64,000 bases of DNA from Psychroflexus montanilacus (GCF_020164535.1 NZ_JAIQZC010000003.1:124001-188000); one strand, 5' to 3'. Positions 45,939-54,733 are shown, counted from the first letter of the stretch. The notes: generated by a model not told the origin, from the sequence alone. Program-made: numbers and translations.

Positions 45939-47333
45939 TTATTTGTTTTTCTTGTACAATTCTGTAAAATGCTTGTAAAAATAAGGAATGGTCTCTATGC
46001 CTTTGAGGTAATTCCAGATCCCAAAATGCTCGTTGGGGGAGTGGATGGCATCCGAGTTGAGCCCAAAGCCCATGAGCACTGTTTTGCTGCCCAGATATTT
46101 CTCAAACATGGAGACAATAGGAATGCTGCCACCACTGCGCTGTGGGACAGCTGACTTACCAAAGGCTTCCTTAAAGGCAAGGTCTGCCGCTTGGTACTCG
46201 ATGCCATCGATTGGAGTCACATAGCCCTGGCCGCCGTGATGAGGTTTGACTTTTACCTTCACGCTACCGGGAGCGATGTTTTCAAAGTGCGTTTTGAACA
46301 ATTCTGTGATTTCTCTCCAGTCCTGGTTAGGGACTAAGCGCATGGAAATTTTGGCAAAAGCTTTGCTGGGAATGACGGTTTTGGCGCCTTCGCCAATGTA
46401 GCCACCCCAGATGCCGTTCACATCCAAAGTTGGTCGTATGGAATTACGCTCATTGGTGGTATAGCCTTTCTCACCGTGCACATCGTTGATGCCAATGTGT
46501 TTTTTGTAGTCTTCCAGGTCAAACGGTGCTTCGGCCATTTTTGCTCGTTCTTCATCACTCAAGTCTTCGACCTTATCGTAAAACCCGGGAATGGTGATGT
46601 GGTTATTCTCATCGTGAAGAGAAGCGATCATTTTGGATAAAATGTTGATGGGATTGGCGACAGCGCCACCGTATAGACCAGAGTGCAGATCACGGTTAGG
46701 GCTTTCCACTTCTACCTCTACGTAGCTTAGTCCTCGAAGTCCAGTGGTGATGGAAGGCACGTCTTTGCTGATCATACCCGTATCCGAAATCAGGATCACG
46801 TCGTTAGAAAGTTTCTCCTGATTTTGGTCGAGAAAAGCTTCCAGGCTTACACTGCCTACTTCTTCCTCTCCTTCAATCATGAATTTAATATTGCAAGGCA
46901 GTCCATCGGTTTGCATCATGACTTCCATCGCCTTTACGTGCATGTACATCTGCCCTTTATCATCGCAGGCACCACGGGCGAAAATGGCACCATCGGGGTG
47001 AATCTCGGTATCTTGAATTACAGGCTCAAATGGCGGACTATTCCAAAGGTCAATAGGATCCGGCGGTTGTACATCGTAGTGGCCGTAGACCAAAACAGTA
47101 GGTAAGGCTTTGTCTATAATTTTCTCGGCATATACAATGGGAAATCCCGAGGTTTCGCAAATCTCTACCTTATCGCAACCAGCCGCTTCCAAGTTAATTT
47201 TTACCGCACCAGCGGTCATCAAAACTTCCTTTTTGAAATGCGGATCTGCGCTAACCGATGGAATTTTGAGTAATTCTATAAGTTCGTCAATAAAGCGTTG
47301 TTTATGTTTATCGATATAAGGTCTGGTATTCAT
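45939..47333 (-). CDS. M20 family dipeptidase
   Basis: This di-zinc metallopeptidase of 464 residues resembles cytosolic dipeptidases (carnosinase type). The metal ligands and catalytic residues are visible: H85 and D87 in YGHYDVQP, D124 in GACDDKGQ, and the general base in EGEEEVGS. A bacterial exopeptidase dimerisation (lid) domain occupies about 205-365. It has no signal peptide. It probably finishes the degradation of peptides taken up after extracellular proteolysis. It is convergent with the S8 protease gene, with a structured RNA between. Confidence 0.93.
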   Translation of the reverse strand: MNTRPYIDKHKQRFIDELIELLKIPSVSADPHFKKEVLMTAGAVKINLEAAGCDKVEICETSGFPIVYAEKIIDKALPTVLVYGHYDVQPPDPIDLWNSPPFEPVIQDTEIHPDGAIFARGACDDKGQMYMHVKAMEVMMQTDGLPCNIKFMIEGEEEVGSVSLEAFLDQNQEKLSNDVILISDTGMISKDVPSITTGLRGLSYVEVEVESPNRDLHSGLYGGAVANPINILSKMIASLHDENNHITIPGFYDKVEDLSDEERAKMAEAPFDLEDYKKHIGINDVHGEKGYTTNERNSIRPTLDVNGIWGGYIGEGAKTVIPSKAFAKISMRLVPNQDWREITELFKTHFENIAPGSVKVKVKPHHGGQGYVTPIDGIEYQAADLAFKEAFGKSAVPQRSGGSIPIVSMFEKYLGSKTVLMGFGLNSDAIHSPNEHFGIWNYLKGIETIPYFYKHFTELYKKNK

Positions 47334-47381
47334 AGTGTTTTTTTGAGTTTTTACAATATAAAATATTTTCTTGAAACTTAA

Positions 47382-47411
47382 TTTGAAAGTTCCATTTATT
47401 CTCTATATTTG
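47382..47411 (+). promoter_or_regulatory. Promoter of the tRNA-Leu locus
   Basis: TTTG, 18 bases, TATATTTG: a full match to the Bacteroidota consensus. Transcription should begin near 47418, upstream of the broken tRNA copy, so the primary transcript would carry the relic as a 5' leader. Confidence 0.7.
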
Positions 47412-47423
47412 CAATCGCAAAAT

Positions 47424-47474
47424 TAATGCGGGCGTGGTGGTCCCGAAGCTTCGGGAGTAGCACGTTAGATTACA
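47424..47474 (+). pseudogene. Truncated tRNA-Leu 5' copy interrupted by a palindrome
   Basis: Its first 17 bases (TAATGCGGGCGTGGTGG) are identical to the bases at the start of the intact tRNA and just before it. Then follows the perfect palindrome TCCCGAAGCTTCGGGA (47441-47456) at the position of the D-loop, then GTAG-CACGTTAGATTA, which tracks the tRNA D-arm and anticodon stem with mismatches. It cannot form a functional tRNA. Confidence 0.7.
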
Positions 47475-47478
47475 TAAT

Positions 47479-47560
47479 GCGGGCGTGGTGGAATTGGTAG
47501 ACACGCTAGACTTAGGATCTAGTGCCGCAAGGTGTGAGAGTTCGAGTCTCTCCGCCCGTA
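47479..47560 (+). tRNA. tRNA-Leu (anticodon UAG)
   Basis: Class II tRNA. Acceptor stem GCGGGCG pairs with CGCCCGT (one G-U pair), anticodon stem CTAGA/TCTAG encloses CTTAGGA with anticodon TAG, there is a long variable arm (GCC-GCAA-GGT), and the T-arm is GAGAG-TTCGAGT-CTCTC. The discriminator base is A and CCA is not encoded. A strong promoter lies 68 bases upstream and a perfect terminator begins five bases downstream. Confidence 0.95.
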
Positions 47561-47564
47561 CTTT

Positions 47565-47593
47565 AAAAGCTTCTCTTTTGAGAAGCTTTTTTT
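47565..47593 (+). terminator. Terminator of tRNA-Leu
   Basis: AAAAGCTTCTC and GAGAAGCTTTT form an 11-bp perfect stem with loop TTTT followed by further T residues. The same terminator is repeated 182 bases downstream at 47747-47774. Confidence 0.9.
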
Positions 47594-47608
47594 ATGAAAA
47601 AATATTAA

Positions 47609-47654
47609 GGTATTGAGGGTTCATTCCGATTGCTATCGGAACTCCGCCCGTACT
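47609..47654 (+). pseudogene. tRNA-Leu 3' relic interrupted by a palindrome
   Basis: GGTATTGAGGGTTC resembles the variable arm and T-stem of the intact tRNA (GGTGTGAGAGTTC). It is followed by the palindrome TCCGAT-TGCT-ATCGGA at the T-loop position, then CTCCGCCCGTACT, identical to the tRNA 3' end and its first flanking bases. Confidence 0.6.
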
Positions 47655-47656
47655 TC

Positions 47657-47690
47657 AAAAACCCTGCAATCATTAGATTGCAGGGTTTTT
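47657..47690 (+). terminator. Terminator after the first 3' tRNA relic
   Basis: AAAAACCCTGCAATC and GATTGCAGGGTTTTT form a perfect 15-bp stem around ATTA. Confidence 0.85.
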
Positions 47691-47700
47691 TATTTAAGAA

Positions 47701-47774
47701 GAGTCTCGTAGTTTATACTGAGCTTTTGTCGAAGTATCCGTACTTTAAAAGCTTCTCTTTTGAGAAGCTTTTTT
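47701..47774 (+). pseudogene. Second tRNA-Leu 3' relic with duplicated terminator
   Basis: GAGTCTC of the T-arm is followed by a 29-base insertion (47708-47736) containing a TACTTCGAC...GCTCAGTATA-type element in reverse orientation, then TCCGTACT (the CCC of the acceptor lost), and then an exact copy of the tRNA terminator at 47747-47774 (AAAAGCTTCTC/GAGAAGCTTTT). Confidence 0.6.
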
Positions 47775-47812
47775 ATGGAAAAATATTGGGAATTCAGCTA
47801 AAAGCTTCAGGA

Positions 47813-47824
47813 TCCGCCCGTACT
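47813..47824 (+). pseudogene. Third tRNA-Leu 3' end relic
   Basis: TCCGCCCGTACT is identical to the tRNA 3' end plus flank and is followed by TTTAAAGC, as after the intact gene. Nothing tRNA-like precedes it. Confidence 0.5.
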
Positions 47825-48003
47825 TTTAAAGCTGCTTCAAAACATCAAATATCTATATCGCCATTTTGTCCAGACGCTTAATGGGTTATAATGCTTAAAT
47901 AAATTTAATGTTTAATCTTAATATAAGTTTTAAGATCTAAAATGCAGGCATTCAAATTCAAAAGGATATTTTATCTTGCTCCACCTAATTCGGTATTAAA
48001 ATT

Positions 48004-48738
48004 TTGATTAAAAAACTGCTCCTACTTCTTGTTCTTAGCTCTATATGTTCTTATGCTCAAGAGATTGAAGGCTATGTATATGATGCTGAAGGTAGAGTTT
48101 CTGGAGTGAGAATCCATAACATAAGTCAGGATTTTATTGAGGTGTCAAATCCTAACGGGTACTTTAGAGTGGAAGCCGCTGTGGGCGATACGGTTCACTT
48201 TTCTTCAGTTGCTTACGATCTATATGAGTTTATTGTCAAAAAACAAGATCTCGAGAAGAAAATGGTGGTAGAACTGAAGTTTTCAACCCTGGATGAAGTA
48301 AGAATCACGGGTTATCGGGCGAGAAACACAGACATAAATGATTTAGATAGCGAATTGGCGGGTCAGATCCAAAAAGACATAAAGAAACACCCAAATTATT
48401 ACAGAACTTCCAAAGGAAACATCGGCAATATTATTCAGTCGGTTATAGACCTGTTCAAAAAGGATAAAGCAACAGAGCCAACTGATCCTGAAGTTATAGG
48501 TTTTGAAGATTTTGAAGTCCTATTTCTTAGAGACGACTTCTTTGATGAAGAATTTCTAAGTCAGGAATTAGGTATTCCTTCAGAAAATCATGAGTTGTTT
48601 TATGAATTTCTGGCCTCACAGGAACTGGAGTATTCCTATTTAAAGAACTCAAATAAACTTGATTTGATTGATAAACTTTACCATTATAGTAAGGAGTATA
48701 AAAAACGTCTAAGTTCAATTGAGCCAGGAGTTGATTAA
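48004..48738 (+). CDS. Secreted protein with carboxypeptidase-regulatory-like domain
   Basis: The 244-residue protein has a signal peptide (about 1-18, SSICSYAQ) and a beta-sandwich CarboxypepD_reg-like domain (about 19-95: IEGYVYDAEGRVSGVRIHN, VSNPNGYFRVEAAVGD, VHFSSVAYDLYEF), as in many Bacteroidota envelope proteins. The rest (about 100-244) is acidic and unrecognised. The start is TTG; there is no ATG before the signal peptide. It probably resides in the periplasm or outer membrane; no partner SusC-type gene is adjacent. Confidence 0.8.
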   Translation: MIKKLLLLLVLSSICSYAQEIEGYVYDAEGRVSGVRIHNISQDFIEVSNPNGYFRVEAAVGDTVHFSSVAYDLYEFIVKKQDLEKKMVVELKFSTLDEVRITGYRARNTDINDLDSELAGQIQKDIKKHPNYYRTSKGNIGNIIQSVIDLFKKDKATEPTDPEVIGFEDFEVLFLRDDFFDEEFLSQELGIPSENHELFYEFLASQELEYSYLKNSNKLDLIDKLYHYSKEYKKRLSSIEPGVD

Positions 48739-48894
48739 TTTTTGAAACTCAACTAATTTGAAAATCAAAGGCTTGTGTCATTTTGTTTAAGACCTTAAAA
48801 CTTAGCCGCCATGTTAAATAATATTTTTTTCATAAGGAAACCTTAATTTTTCAAGAAAATTATTTTACATTGAACATCCAAATTAGTTTGTGTT

Positions 48895-49494
48895 ATGAGA
48901 TTATTTTGCTTTCTATTCGTTTTATGTGTTGGGGTTAATTTTGCTTCAGCAGATCCAACGCACCCCAACAAAATTAAAGTCGTTATCGATGCGGGTCATG
49001 GAGGTATAGACACAGGTGCAAAAAGTAATTCTATCCTGGAAAAGCAAATTGTTGCCGATGTTTCTTCTCATCTAAAAGAACTTTGCAGTGATAAAAATGT
49101 TGAGATCGTTCTTCTAAGACCAGATGACGAGTTTATCTCTTTAAAGGACAGAATCTCCGAAATTGAGGCGCTTTCACCAGACTTAGTTATTTCTCTTCAT
49201 GCCAATTATTCCAAAGATCGGGATAGAAATGGCGTAGAAGTGTTTGTTGCTGATAATGAATTTACAGCCAAATCCTCTTACTTCGGCACCAAAATTTTGG
49301 AGTCTTTTAAACGTAAGGATTTCAAAACTTCAACTTTACAGTCAGCCAACTTTTTTCTTTTAAAGAACCTCAACTGCCCTGCAGTCACTGTAGAGCTTGG
49401 GTTTTTATCCAATGCCGAAGACATGAAATACCTCAATTCAGAATTTGGTCAAAAATTCCTGGCCATGCAAATTGCCTCTTCCTTAGATCTGTAA
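48895..49494 (+). CDS. N-acetylmuramoyl-L-alanine amidase (Amidase_3)
   Basis: This zinc amidase of 199 residues cleaves the bond between muramic acid and the stem peptide. It has a signal peptide (about 1-19), the first metal-ligand motif IDAGHGGIDTGA, the second LVISLHANYSKD and the catalytic-glutamate motif VTVELGFLSNAEDM. There is no autoinhibitory or cell-wall-binding domain, so it is a minimal catalytic enzyme acting in the periplasm. TTAGTTTG, close to a -7 box, lies immediately before the ATG. The hemerythrin gene follows one base after its stop. Confidence 0.92.
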   Translation: MRLFCFLFVLCVGVNFASADPTHPNKIKVVIDAGHGGIDTGAKSNSILEKQIVADVSSHLKELCSDKNVEIVLLRPDDEFISLKDRISEIEALSPDLVISLHANYSKDRDRNGVEVFVADNEFTAKSSYFGTKILESFKRKDFKTSTLQSANFFLLKNLNCPAVTVELGFLSNAEDMKYLNSEFGQKFLAMQIASSLDL

Positions 49495-49495
49495 T

Positions 49496-49954
49496 TTGAG
49501 TCGTCCGTTAAAAAGACATCCCGGACTTCAGCCTTTAAGCAGAGAGCATCATCAAATCCTTCTGTTAGGTTTCAAAATTCGACAAGGCCTAAGAAAACAT
49601 ATTGAAGCCCAAAGAATATATGACTACTGCTCCTGGTTTTTTGTTAATTATCTTCAACCTCATTTTGAAAATGAAGAATTTCATCTTGCTAAAATAACAG
49701 GACCTAATTCTGAATTAATTCGTCGCCTAAAAGTTAATCATCAGGAAGTAAAAGCTGCATTCAAGGAATTGAAGGCTTCTCGTATTGACTTAAAGGCCTT
49801 CGAAAAAGTTATCGTATCTCACGTGAGGTTTGAGGAGCGGGTTTTATTTGAGGAGATTCAAGACAAACTTACAGATGAGGATATATATTACTTAAGGAAT
49901 CATCTTCAGGAACAAAAATTTCAGGAACATCTTCAGGATGTATTTTGGCAGTAA
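49496..49954 (+). CDS. Hemerythrin-like (HHE) domain protein
   Basis: The 152-residue all-helical protein has the spaced His/Glu ligands of hemerythrin-like domains: REHHQIL near the N-terminus, HFENEEFHL, NHQEVKAAF and SHVRFEERVLFEEI. Such proteins bind a di-iron centre and sense or store oxygen, nitric oxide or iron. The start is TTG, one base after the amidase stop codon; no closer ATG is available in frame. Cytoplasmic, no signal peptide. Confidence 0.82.
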   Translation: MSRPLKRHPGLQPLSREHHQILLLGFKIRQGLRKHIEAQRIYDYCSWFFVNYLQPHFENEEFHLAKITGPNSELIRRLKVNHQEVKAAFKELKASRIDLKAFEKVIVSHVRFEERVLFEEIQDKLTDEDIYYLRNHLQEQKFQEHLQDVFWQ

Positions 49955-49981
49955 ACGCTTCTATTCCATTACTTTTGCCTC

Positions 49982-51247
49982 ATGGAAATGAGATATACAG
50001 ATGTAGCTATTATTGGTGGTGGAGCCGCAGGGTTTTTTGCAGGCATTAATCTAGCAGCATCCAATTCAGCAGTGAAAATCCTTATTTTGGAAAAAGGGAA
50101 GCAGGTCCTGAGTAAAGTTAAAATCTCTGGAGGAGGACGCTGCAACGTCACCCACGCAGAATTTGATCCTAAAACTTTGGCTCAAAATTACCCTCGGGGG
50201 CATAAAGAACTTTTGGGTCCATTTCATCAATTCATGACTGGCGACATGTTTGCCTGGCTGGAAGAGCGAGGTGTTGAGCTCAAAATCGAAGAAGATGGAC
50301 GTGTTTTTCCTATATCAGACGCTTCGCAAACTATTATTGATTGTTTTCAGCAGGAAGCTGATCAATTAGGGGTAGAGGTCAAAACCAATGCAGGTGTAGA
50401 TGTGATCACCAAAGTGGAAGATCAAGATTATACTTGGGAGTTAAAAGGAAAAGGACTTAATGTACAAGCCAAACAGCTTATTGTTGCTTCTGGGAGCAGT
50501 CCAAAAATGTGGCGATTGATTCAAACACTTGGTCATAAAGTGGTGAAGCCAGTGCCGTCATTGTTTACCTTCAATGTAAAAGACGAACGGTTGATCAATC
50601 TTCCAGGCATCAGTCTTCAAGCTGAGGTCGAAGTATTTACAACCAAGGATAGAGGCATCTCGAAGCAAAAGCTTAAATCGCTTCATTCGTCTGGACCACT
50701 TTTGATTACCCACTGGGGATTAAGTGGTCCTTGCATTTTGAAGCTCTCGGCCTGGGGAGCTAGAATTTTTAGCGAGTTGAATCATCAGTTTCAACTCAGG
50801 GTAAATTGGCTGCCCCAGCACAATGTGGAGTCACTGAAGTCTCATTTTGAAGATTTAAAATCAATTCAGCCTAAACAATTTTTGTACACCAATCCTATTG
50901 AGGGCTTACCTAAGCGTTTTTGGCAAAGCCTTCTGGATTCTGTTTCTATCGGACAGGACTTGAATTGGTCGAATATGAGTAAGCCTCAAATGCAGTCTTT
51001 GGCGTTAGAACTTTGTGCCGGAGAGTTTCATGTAAACGGGAAAAGCACTTTCAAAGATGAATTTGTAACTGCAGGTGGCGTAGATTTAAAAGAAATTGAT
51101 TTTAAAACTTTTCAAAGTAAATTACATGCCAATTTGTTTTTTGTAGGTGAAGTTTTAAACATCGACGCCGTGACCGGAGGCTTCAATTTTCAAGGTGCGT
51201 GGACCAGTGGTTTTATTTGCGCACGGCATTTAAGTGAAACCTTGTAA
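49982..51247 (+). CDS. HI0933/YhiN family NAD(P)/FAD-dependent oxidoreductase
   Basis: A 421-residue flavoprotein. It has the FAD-binding GGGAAGFFAGINLA motif near residue 12, the family-specific KISGGGRCNVTHAEF motif, a middle domain, TAGGVDLKEID and the C-terminal GEVLNIDAVTGGFNFQGAWTSG flavin-contact motif. The physiological substrate of this family is not well established. It starts 27 bases after the hemerythrin gene. The ATG at 49982 and the one at 49988 are both possible. Confidence 0.92.
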   Translation: MEMRYTDVAIIGGGAAGFFAGINLAASNSAVKILILEKGKQVLSKVKISGGGRCNVTHAEFDPKTLAQNYPRGHKELLGPFHQFMTGDMFAWLEERGVELKIEEDGRVFPISDASQTIIDCFQQEADQLGVEVKTNAGVDVITKVEDQDYTWELKGKGLNVQAKQLIVASGSSPKMWRLIQTLGHKVVKPVPSLFTFNVKDERLINLPGISLQAEVEVFTTKDRGISKQKLKSLHSSGPLLITHWGLSGPCILKLSAWGARIFSELNHQFQLRVNWLPQHNVESLKSHFEDLKSIQPKQFLYTNPIEGLPKRFWQSLLDSVSIGQDLNWSNMSKPQMQSLALELCAGEFHVNGKSTFKDEFVTAGGVDLKEIDFKTFQSKLHANLFFVGEVLNIDAVTGGFNFQGAWTSGFICARHLSETL

Positions 51248-51325
51248 TGTTAAATTTCTGTTTAGTCAAAAGTCAGGTTGATTATTAACAACTAAATTGT
51301 ATGAATAACCTAAAACCTAAACAAG

Positions 51326-51910
51326 ATGAAAAAGAAAATTTTTATTTGCGGAGCTTTATCAATGACTTTATTAAGTACAAGTTGCTTAGGGTCTTTTAGT
51401 GCATTTAATTCCTTAAGAGATTGGAACGATGGGCTAACTGACAACAAATTTCTGGATAACTTAATTTTCTGGGCCCTAAACATTGTTCCAGTGTATGGTT
51501 TGTTTATTGCCGGTGATGTGCTGTTTTTTAATTTACTCGAATTCTGGACAGGAGACAATCCTATCGCTATGGCAGAGGGTGAAAAAGAAACACAGTATGC
51601 TACAATAAAAGGTCAGGACGTAAAAATGACTGCTACCAAAAATTATTTTACTGTTGAAGTCCTTTCAGGTGAAAATGAAGGTGAAATTCTAGAAATGGTT
51701 TACACACCAGAAAACAAAACCTGGAACGCTATCGGTGAAGATGGTGAGTTGACTAAGTTAGCTTCAATGGAAGACGGCTTCTATATGGTGTACACACCAG
51801 AAGGCGAAGCGATCAAGATGGATCCAAACGCCTCGAAAGAACAAAATATGGCTATTTTGCAAGGTAAAGTAGCTGATTACGAATCTTCTATGTGGGCCGA
51901 CGCTAAATAA
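51326..51910 (+). CDS. DUF3332 family lipoprotein
   Basis: The 194-residue protein has a lipoprotein signal peptide with the lipobox LLSTSC (Cys20), then the DUF3332 region with two hydrophobic stretches (LIFWALNIVPVYGLFIAGDVLFF) at about 47-72 and an acidic C-terminal beta-rich half. Members are found in envelopes of Bacteroidota and some other Gram-negative bacteria; their function is unknown. A perfect terminator follows, so the gene forms its own unit. Confidence 0.8.
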   Translation: MKKKIFICGALSMTLLSTSCLGSFSAFNSLRDWNDGLTDNKFLDNLIFWALNIVPVYGLFIAGDVLFFNLLEFWTGDNPIAMAEGEKETQYATIKGQDVKMTATKNYFTVEVLSGENEGEILEMVYTPENKTWNAIGEDGELTKLASMEDGFYMVYTPEGEAIKMDPNASKEQNMAILQGKVADYESSMWADAK

Positions 51911-51935
51911 GCAAAAAGGCTTTTTGATAGTTTTG

Positions 51936-51970
51936 AAAAACCACTTGATTTATTTCAAGTGGTTTTTTTT
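51936..51970 (+). terminator. Terminator of the DUF3332 gene
   Basis: AAAAACCACTTGA and TCAAGTGGTTTTT form a perfect 13-bp stem around TTTATT, followed by more T residues. Confidence 0.9.
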
Positions 51971-52050
51971 AATTTAAAATATTAACAGTTGTTAGTTTTA
52001 ATTTGGTAAAATTTATAGTTATGTTGCTAAAAATTTAATAATTAAATCAT

Positions 52051-54648
52051 ATGAAATCAAAATTACTGCTCATCTTATTTATGTTTGGATCTTTTTCCTT
52101 TCTAAATGCTCAAAATGAAATCCAGCTTGTCAAGAACTATCTGGAACAAAAACAATCTGAACACCAATTGTCTACGAGCGATTTTTCAGATATAGTAATG
52201 AATTCTAAACATACTTCAAAGAGTATAGGTGCTGATTTAGTGTATGTTCAGCAATCTTTTAACGGTATTCCTATTTTTAATGCAATAGGCAGTTTTGCTA
52301 TACGTGATAATGATGTAAAGTATGCTAAATATAATTTTGAATCTGATTTGACTTCAAGAATTTCCAGTCAGAATCCTTCATTATCTCCTACGGAAGCTCT
52401 GAATGCAGCTTCTACACAACTAGGAATTGGGCAACCAGGTCAAGTTACCGTTGTTAAGTCAAATTCGGCAAATGAACTGACACTTTCTGAGTCTGGAATA
52501 TCCATTGATGAAATACCTGTAAGATTGGTTTATCATAAATCTGAAAGTGGTGATTTAAATTTAGCATGGGATTTGTCAATTCATATGATTGATGGTTCAC
52601 ATTGGTGGAGTGTTAGAATAGATGCTTTAAACGGTAGAATCTTGGAGCAGGAAGACTGGATTGTCAATTGTAATTTTGATCATTCTTCCTTAGCAGATAG
52701 GAAATTGAGGGTCCCTTTTGTAATTCCATCATCAGAACAAGAAACGGTGTCAACTGCTATAGATGGTGCGGTATACAACGTATATCCTTATCCAATAGAG
52801 TCTCCAAATCACGGCGCTAGAGAGTTGGTTAGTAACCCAGCAGATACAGAATTTTCACCTTTTGGATGGCATGACACTGATGGCGTGGAAGGTCCTGAAT
52901 TTACGATCACCAGAGGTAACAATGTGAATGCTTATGAAGATAGATCGGCTTCAAATGTTCCTGGTTATGCTCCAGACGGAGGAGAAGAACTTAATTTTGA
53001 TTTTCCTTTAGATTTCAATCAGCCACCTGCTTTGTACGAAGATGCTGCCATTACAAACCTATTTTATTGGAACAATATCATTCACGATATGTGGGCATAC
53101 TATGGATTTGATGAAGCCTCGGGAAATTTTCAGCAGACCAATTATACAGAAGAAGGTAACGGAAACGATTATGTAAGAGCCGAAGCTCAAGATGGCGGAG
53201 GGGTGAACAATGCTACTTTTGGAACACCACCAGATGGTGCACGCCCTAGAATGACTATGTTTTTGTGGAATCCATCAGGACCTCCGGCAGAGAATTTAAC
53301 TATAGATACTCCAGAGAGTCTAGCTGGATCTTACGTTGGTGTGCCAGCTGGTTTTGGACCTATTCTTGGAACCGATCCCATTACTGCTGAATTTGCTTTA
53401 GCAGTTGATGTTGAAGCAGATCCAGATGAAAATGATGCCTGTGAAGACTTAGCAAATGCCGAAGACTTAAATGAAAAAATTGCAATCATCAGAAGGGGTT
53501 CTTGTGCTTTTGTAGAAAAAGTAGAAAGGGCTGAAGCAGCCGGAGCTATTGCTGTTATTATGGTCAACAATGTTCCTGGAGCTCCAATTACCATGGGAGG
53601 AGATGATACAGGTATTTCTATACCTTCTATTATGGTAAGTCAAACTGATGGTGAGGCTATCATCGAAGCGCTTCAAAATAGTGAAAACGTTTCAGGTTCT
53701 TTGGTTAATAATGGTCCATATCAAATAGATGGTGATTTTGACAATGGAATTATTGCTCATGAGTATGGCCATGGTATTTCCAATCGACTCACTGGTGGTG
53801 CTTCTGCCGCATCATGTTTAACCAATGCTGAACAAATGGGAGAAGGCTGGAGTGACTGGGTAGGCCTTATGATGACTATTAAAGAAGAAGACTTAGCAAC
53901 TCAGGGGAGAGGTATTGGAACATTTGCTGTATCTCAACCTACTGATGGTAATGGGATTAGACCATTTCAATATTCGACCGATACAAGCTTAAATCCAGCT
54001 ACCTATAGCATAACAAACAATGAGAATATAAGTCAGCCTCATGGTATTGGTTTTGTCTGGGCTACTATGCTTTGGGATTTAAACTGGGCTCTGATAGATC
54101 GTTATGGCTTCGATTCCGATCTTTATAATGGAACAGGAGGTAACAATATCAACATGCAGCTGGTTATTGACGGGATGAAACTTCAGTCTTGTTCACCTGG
54201 GTTTGTAGATGGCCGTGATGCTATTCTAGAAGCTGATATGCTGGCTAATGACGGTGCAAACCAATGTTTGATCTGGGAAGTTTTTGCTAGTAGAGGACTT
54301 GGATGGAGTGCAGATCAAGGGAGTTCATTCAACAGAAGTGATCAGGAAGAAGCATTTGACCTTCCACCAGATGACGTTTTGAATTGTTCTTTGTCAAATG
54401 ATAGTTTTGGATTTGACACCTTTGGTATTTATCCAAACCCAGCTAAAGAAAGCTTTAGCTTGAGTTTGACCAATGGAAATCTTGCAAATTCTAAAGTAGA
54501 TATCTATGATATGAATGGAAAACTGATACTTTCAAGAACATCTGATAATGATCAGAAAGTAGATATTCAAACTTTAAACTCTGGTATGTATATCGTACTT
54601 GTAGAGTCTGGAAGTAAAACCTACTCCAAAAAATTGATTGTAGACTAA
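52051..54648 (+). CDS. Secreted M36 (fungalysin-type) metalloprotease with PA domain, T9SS cargo
   Basis: The 865-residue protein has a signal peptide (1-20), an FTP/PepSY-type propeptide (about 45-200), and the M36 catalytic domain split by a protease-associated (PA) domain at about 435-555. The zinc motif is HEYGH at 570-574 with E598 (GEGWSDW) as third ligand. A Por secretion sorting domain begins at YPNPAKESF near 793 and ends VESGSKTYSKKLIVD. It should be exported by the type IX system and digest extracellular protein. It is single-gene, bounded by two strong terminators. Confidence 0.94.
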   Translation: MKSKLLLILFMFGSFSFLNAQNEIQLVKNYLEQKQSEHQLSTSDFSDIVMNSKHTSKSIGADLVYVQQSFNGIPIFNAIGSFAIRDNDVKYAKYNFESDLTSRISSQNPSLSPTEALNAASTQLGIGQPGQVTVVKSNSANELTLSESGISIDEIPVRLVYHKSESGDLNLAWDLSIHMIDGSHWWSVRIDALNGRILEQEDWIVNCNFDHSSLADRKLRVPFVIPSSEQETVSTAIDGAVYNVYPYPIESPNHGARELVSNPADTEFSPFGWHDTDGVEGPEFTITRGNNVNAYEDRSASNVPGYAPDGGEELNFDFPLDFNQPPALYEDAAITNLFYWNNIIHDMWAYYGFDEASGNFQQTNYTEEGNGNDYVRAEAQDGGGVNNATFGTPPDGARPRMTMFLWNPSGPPAENLTIDTPESLAGSYVGVPAGFGPILGTDPITAEFALAVDVEADPDENDACEDLANAEDLNEKIAIIRRGSCAFVEKVERAEAAGAIAVIMVNNVPGAPITMGGDDTGISIPSIMVSQTDGEAIIEALQNSENVSGSLVNNGPYQIDGDFDNGIIAHEYGHGISNRLTGGASAASCLTNAEQMGEGWSDWVGLMMTIKEEDLATQGRGIGTFAVSQPTDGNGIRPFQYSTDTSLNPATYSITNNENISQPHGIGFVWATMLWDLNWALIDRYGFDSDLYNGTGGNNINMQLVIDGMKLQSCSPGFVDGRDAILEADMLANDGANQCLIWEVFASRGLGWSADQGSSFNRSDQEEAFDLPPDDVLNCSLSNDSFGFDTFGIYPNPAKESFSLSLTNGNLANSKVDIYDMNGKLILSRTSDNDQKVDIQTLNSGMYIVLVESGSKTYSKKLIVD

Positions 54649-54669
54649 TAACTAGATTTTTGATTATGG

Positions 54670-54702
54670 AAAAGACCGAAGTCAGCTGACTTCGGTCTTT
54701 TT
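54670..54702 (+). terminator. Terminator of the M36 protease gene
   Basis: A 32-base perfect palindrome (half: AAAAGACCGAAGTCAG) followed by T residues. Confidence 0.9.
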
Positions 54703-54710
54703 GCTTTAAT

Positions 54711-54718
54711 TACCTTTG
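54711..54718 (+). promoter_or_regulatory. Candidate -7 box for the ABC ATPase gene
   Basis: TACCTTTG matches TAnnTTTG, 15 bases before the ATG at 54734. It overlaps the alternative TTG start at 54716 and so excludes it. Confidence 0.5.
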
Positions 54719-54733
54719 TGTAAATACATCCTA

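Larger units (their letters stand above)
47334..48003. other. tRNA-Leu region with tRNA relics and terminators
   Basis: This 670-base stretch holds a promoter (47382-47411), a broken 5' tRNA-Leu copy (47424-47474), the intact tRNA-Leu gene (47479-47560), three terminators and three 3' tRNA relics up to 47824. From 47825 to 48003 the sequence is AT-rich with no evident gene or promoter box. Confidence 0.75.

Noticed and set aside
47441-47836. Integration of a mobile island at the tRNA-Leu 3' end
   Set aside because: Repeated tRNA 3' ends suggest attachment sites, but no integrase or foreign genes lie between them and the repeats are under 100 bases apart. Decayed tandem tRNA copies explain the pattern better.
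47630-47881. An 83-codon frame downstream of tRNA-Leu
   Set aside because: It spans terminators and tRNA relics, and its translation has no protein-like features.
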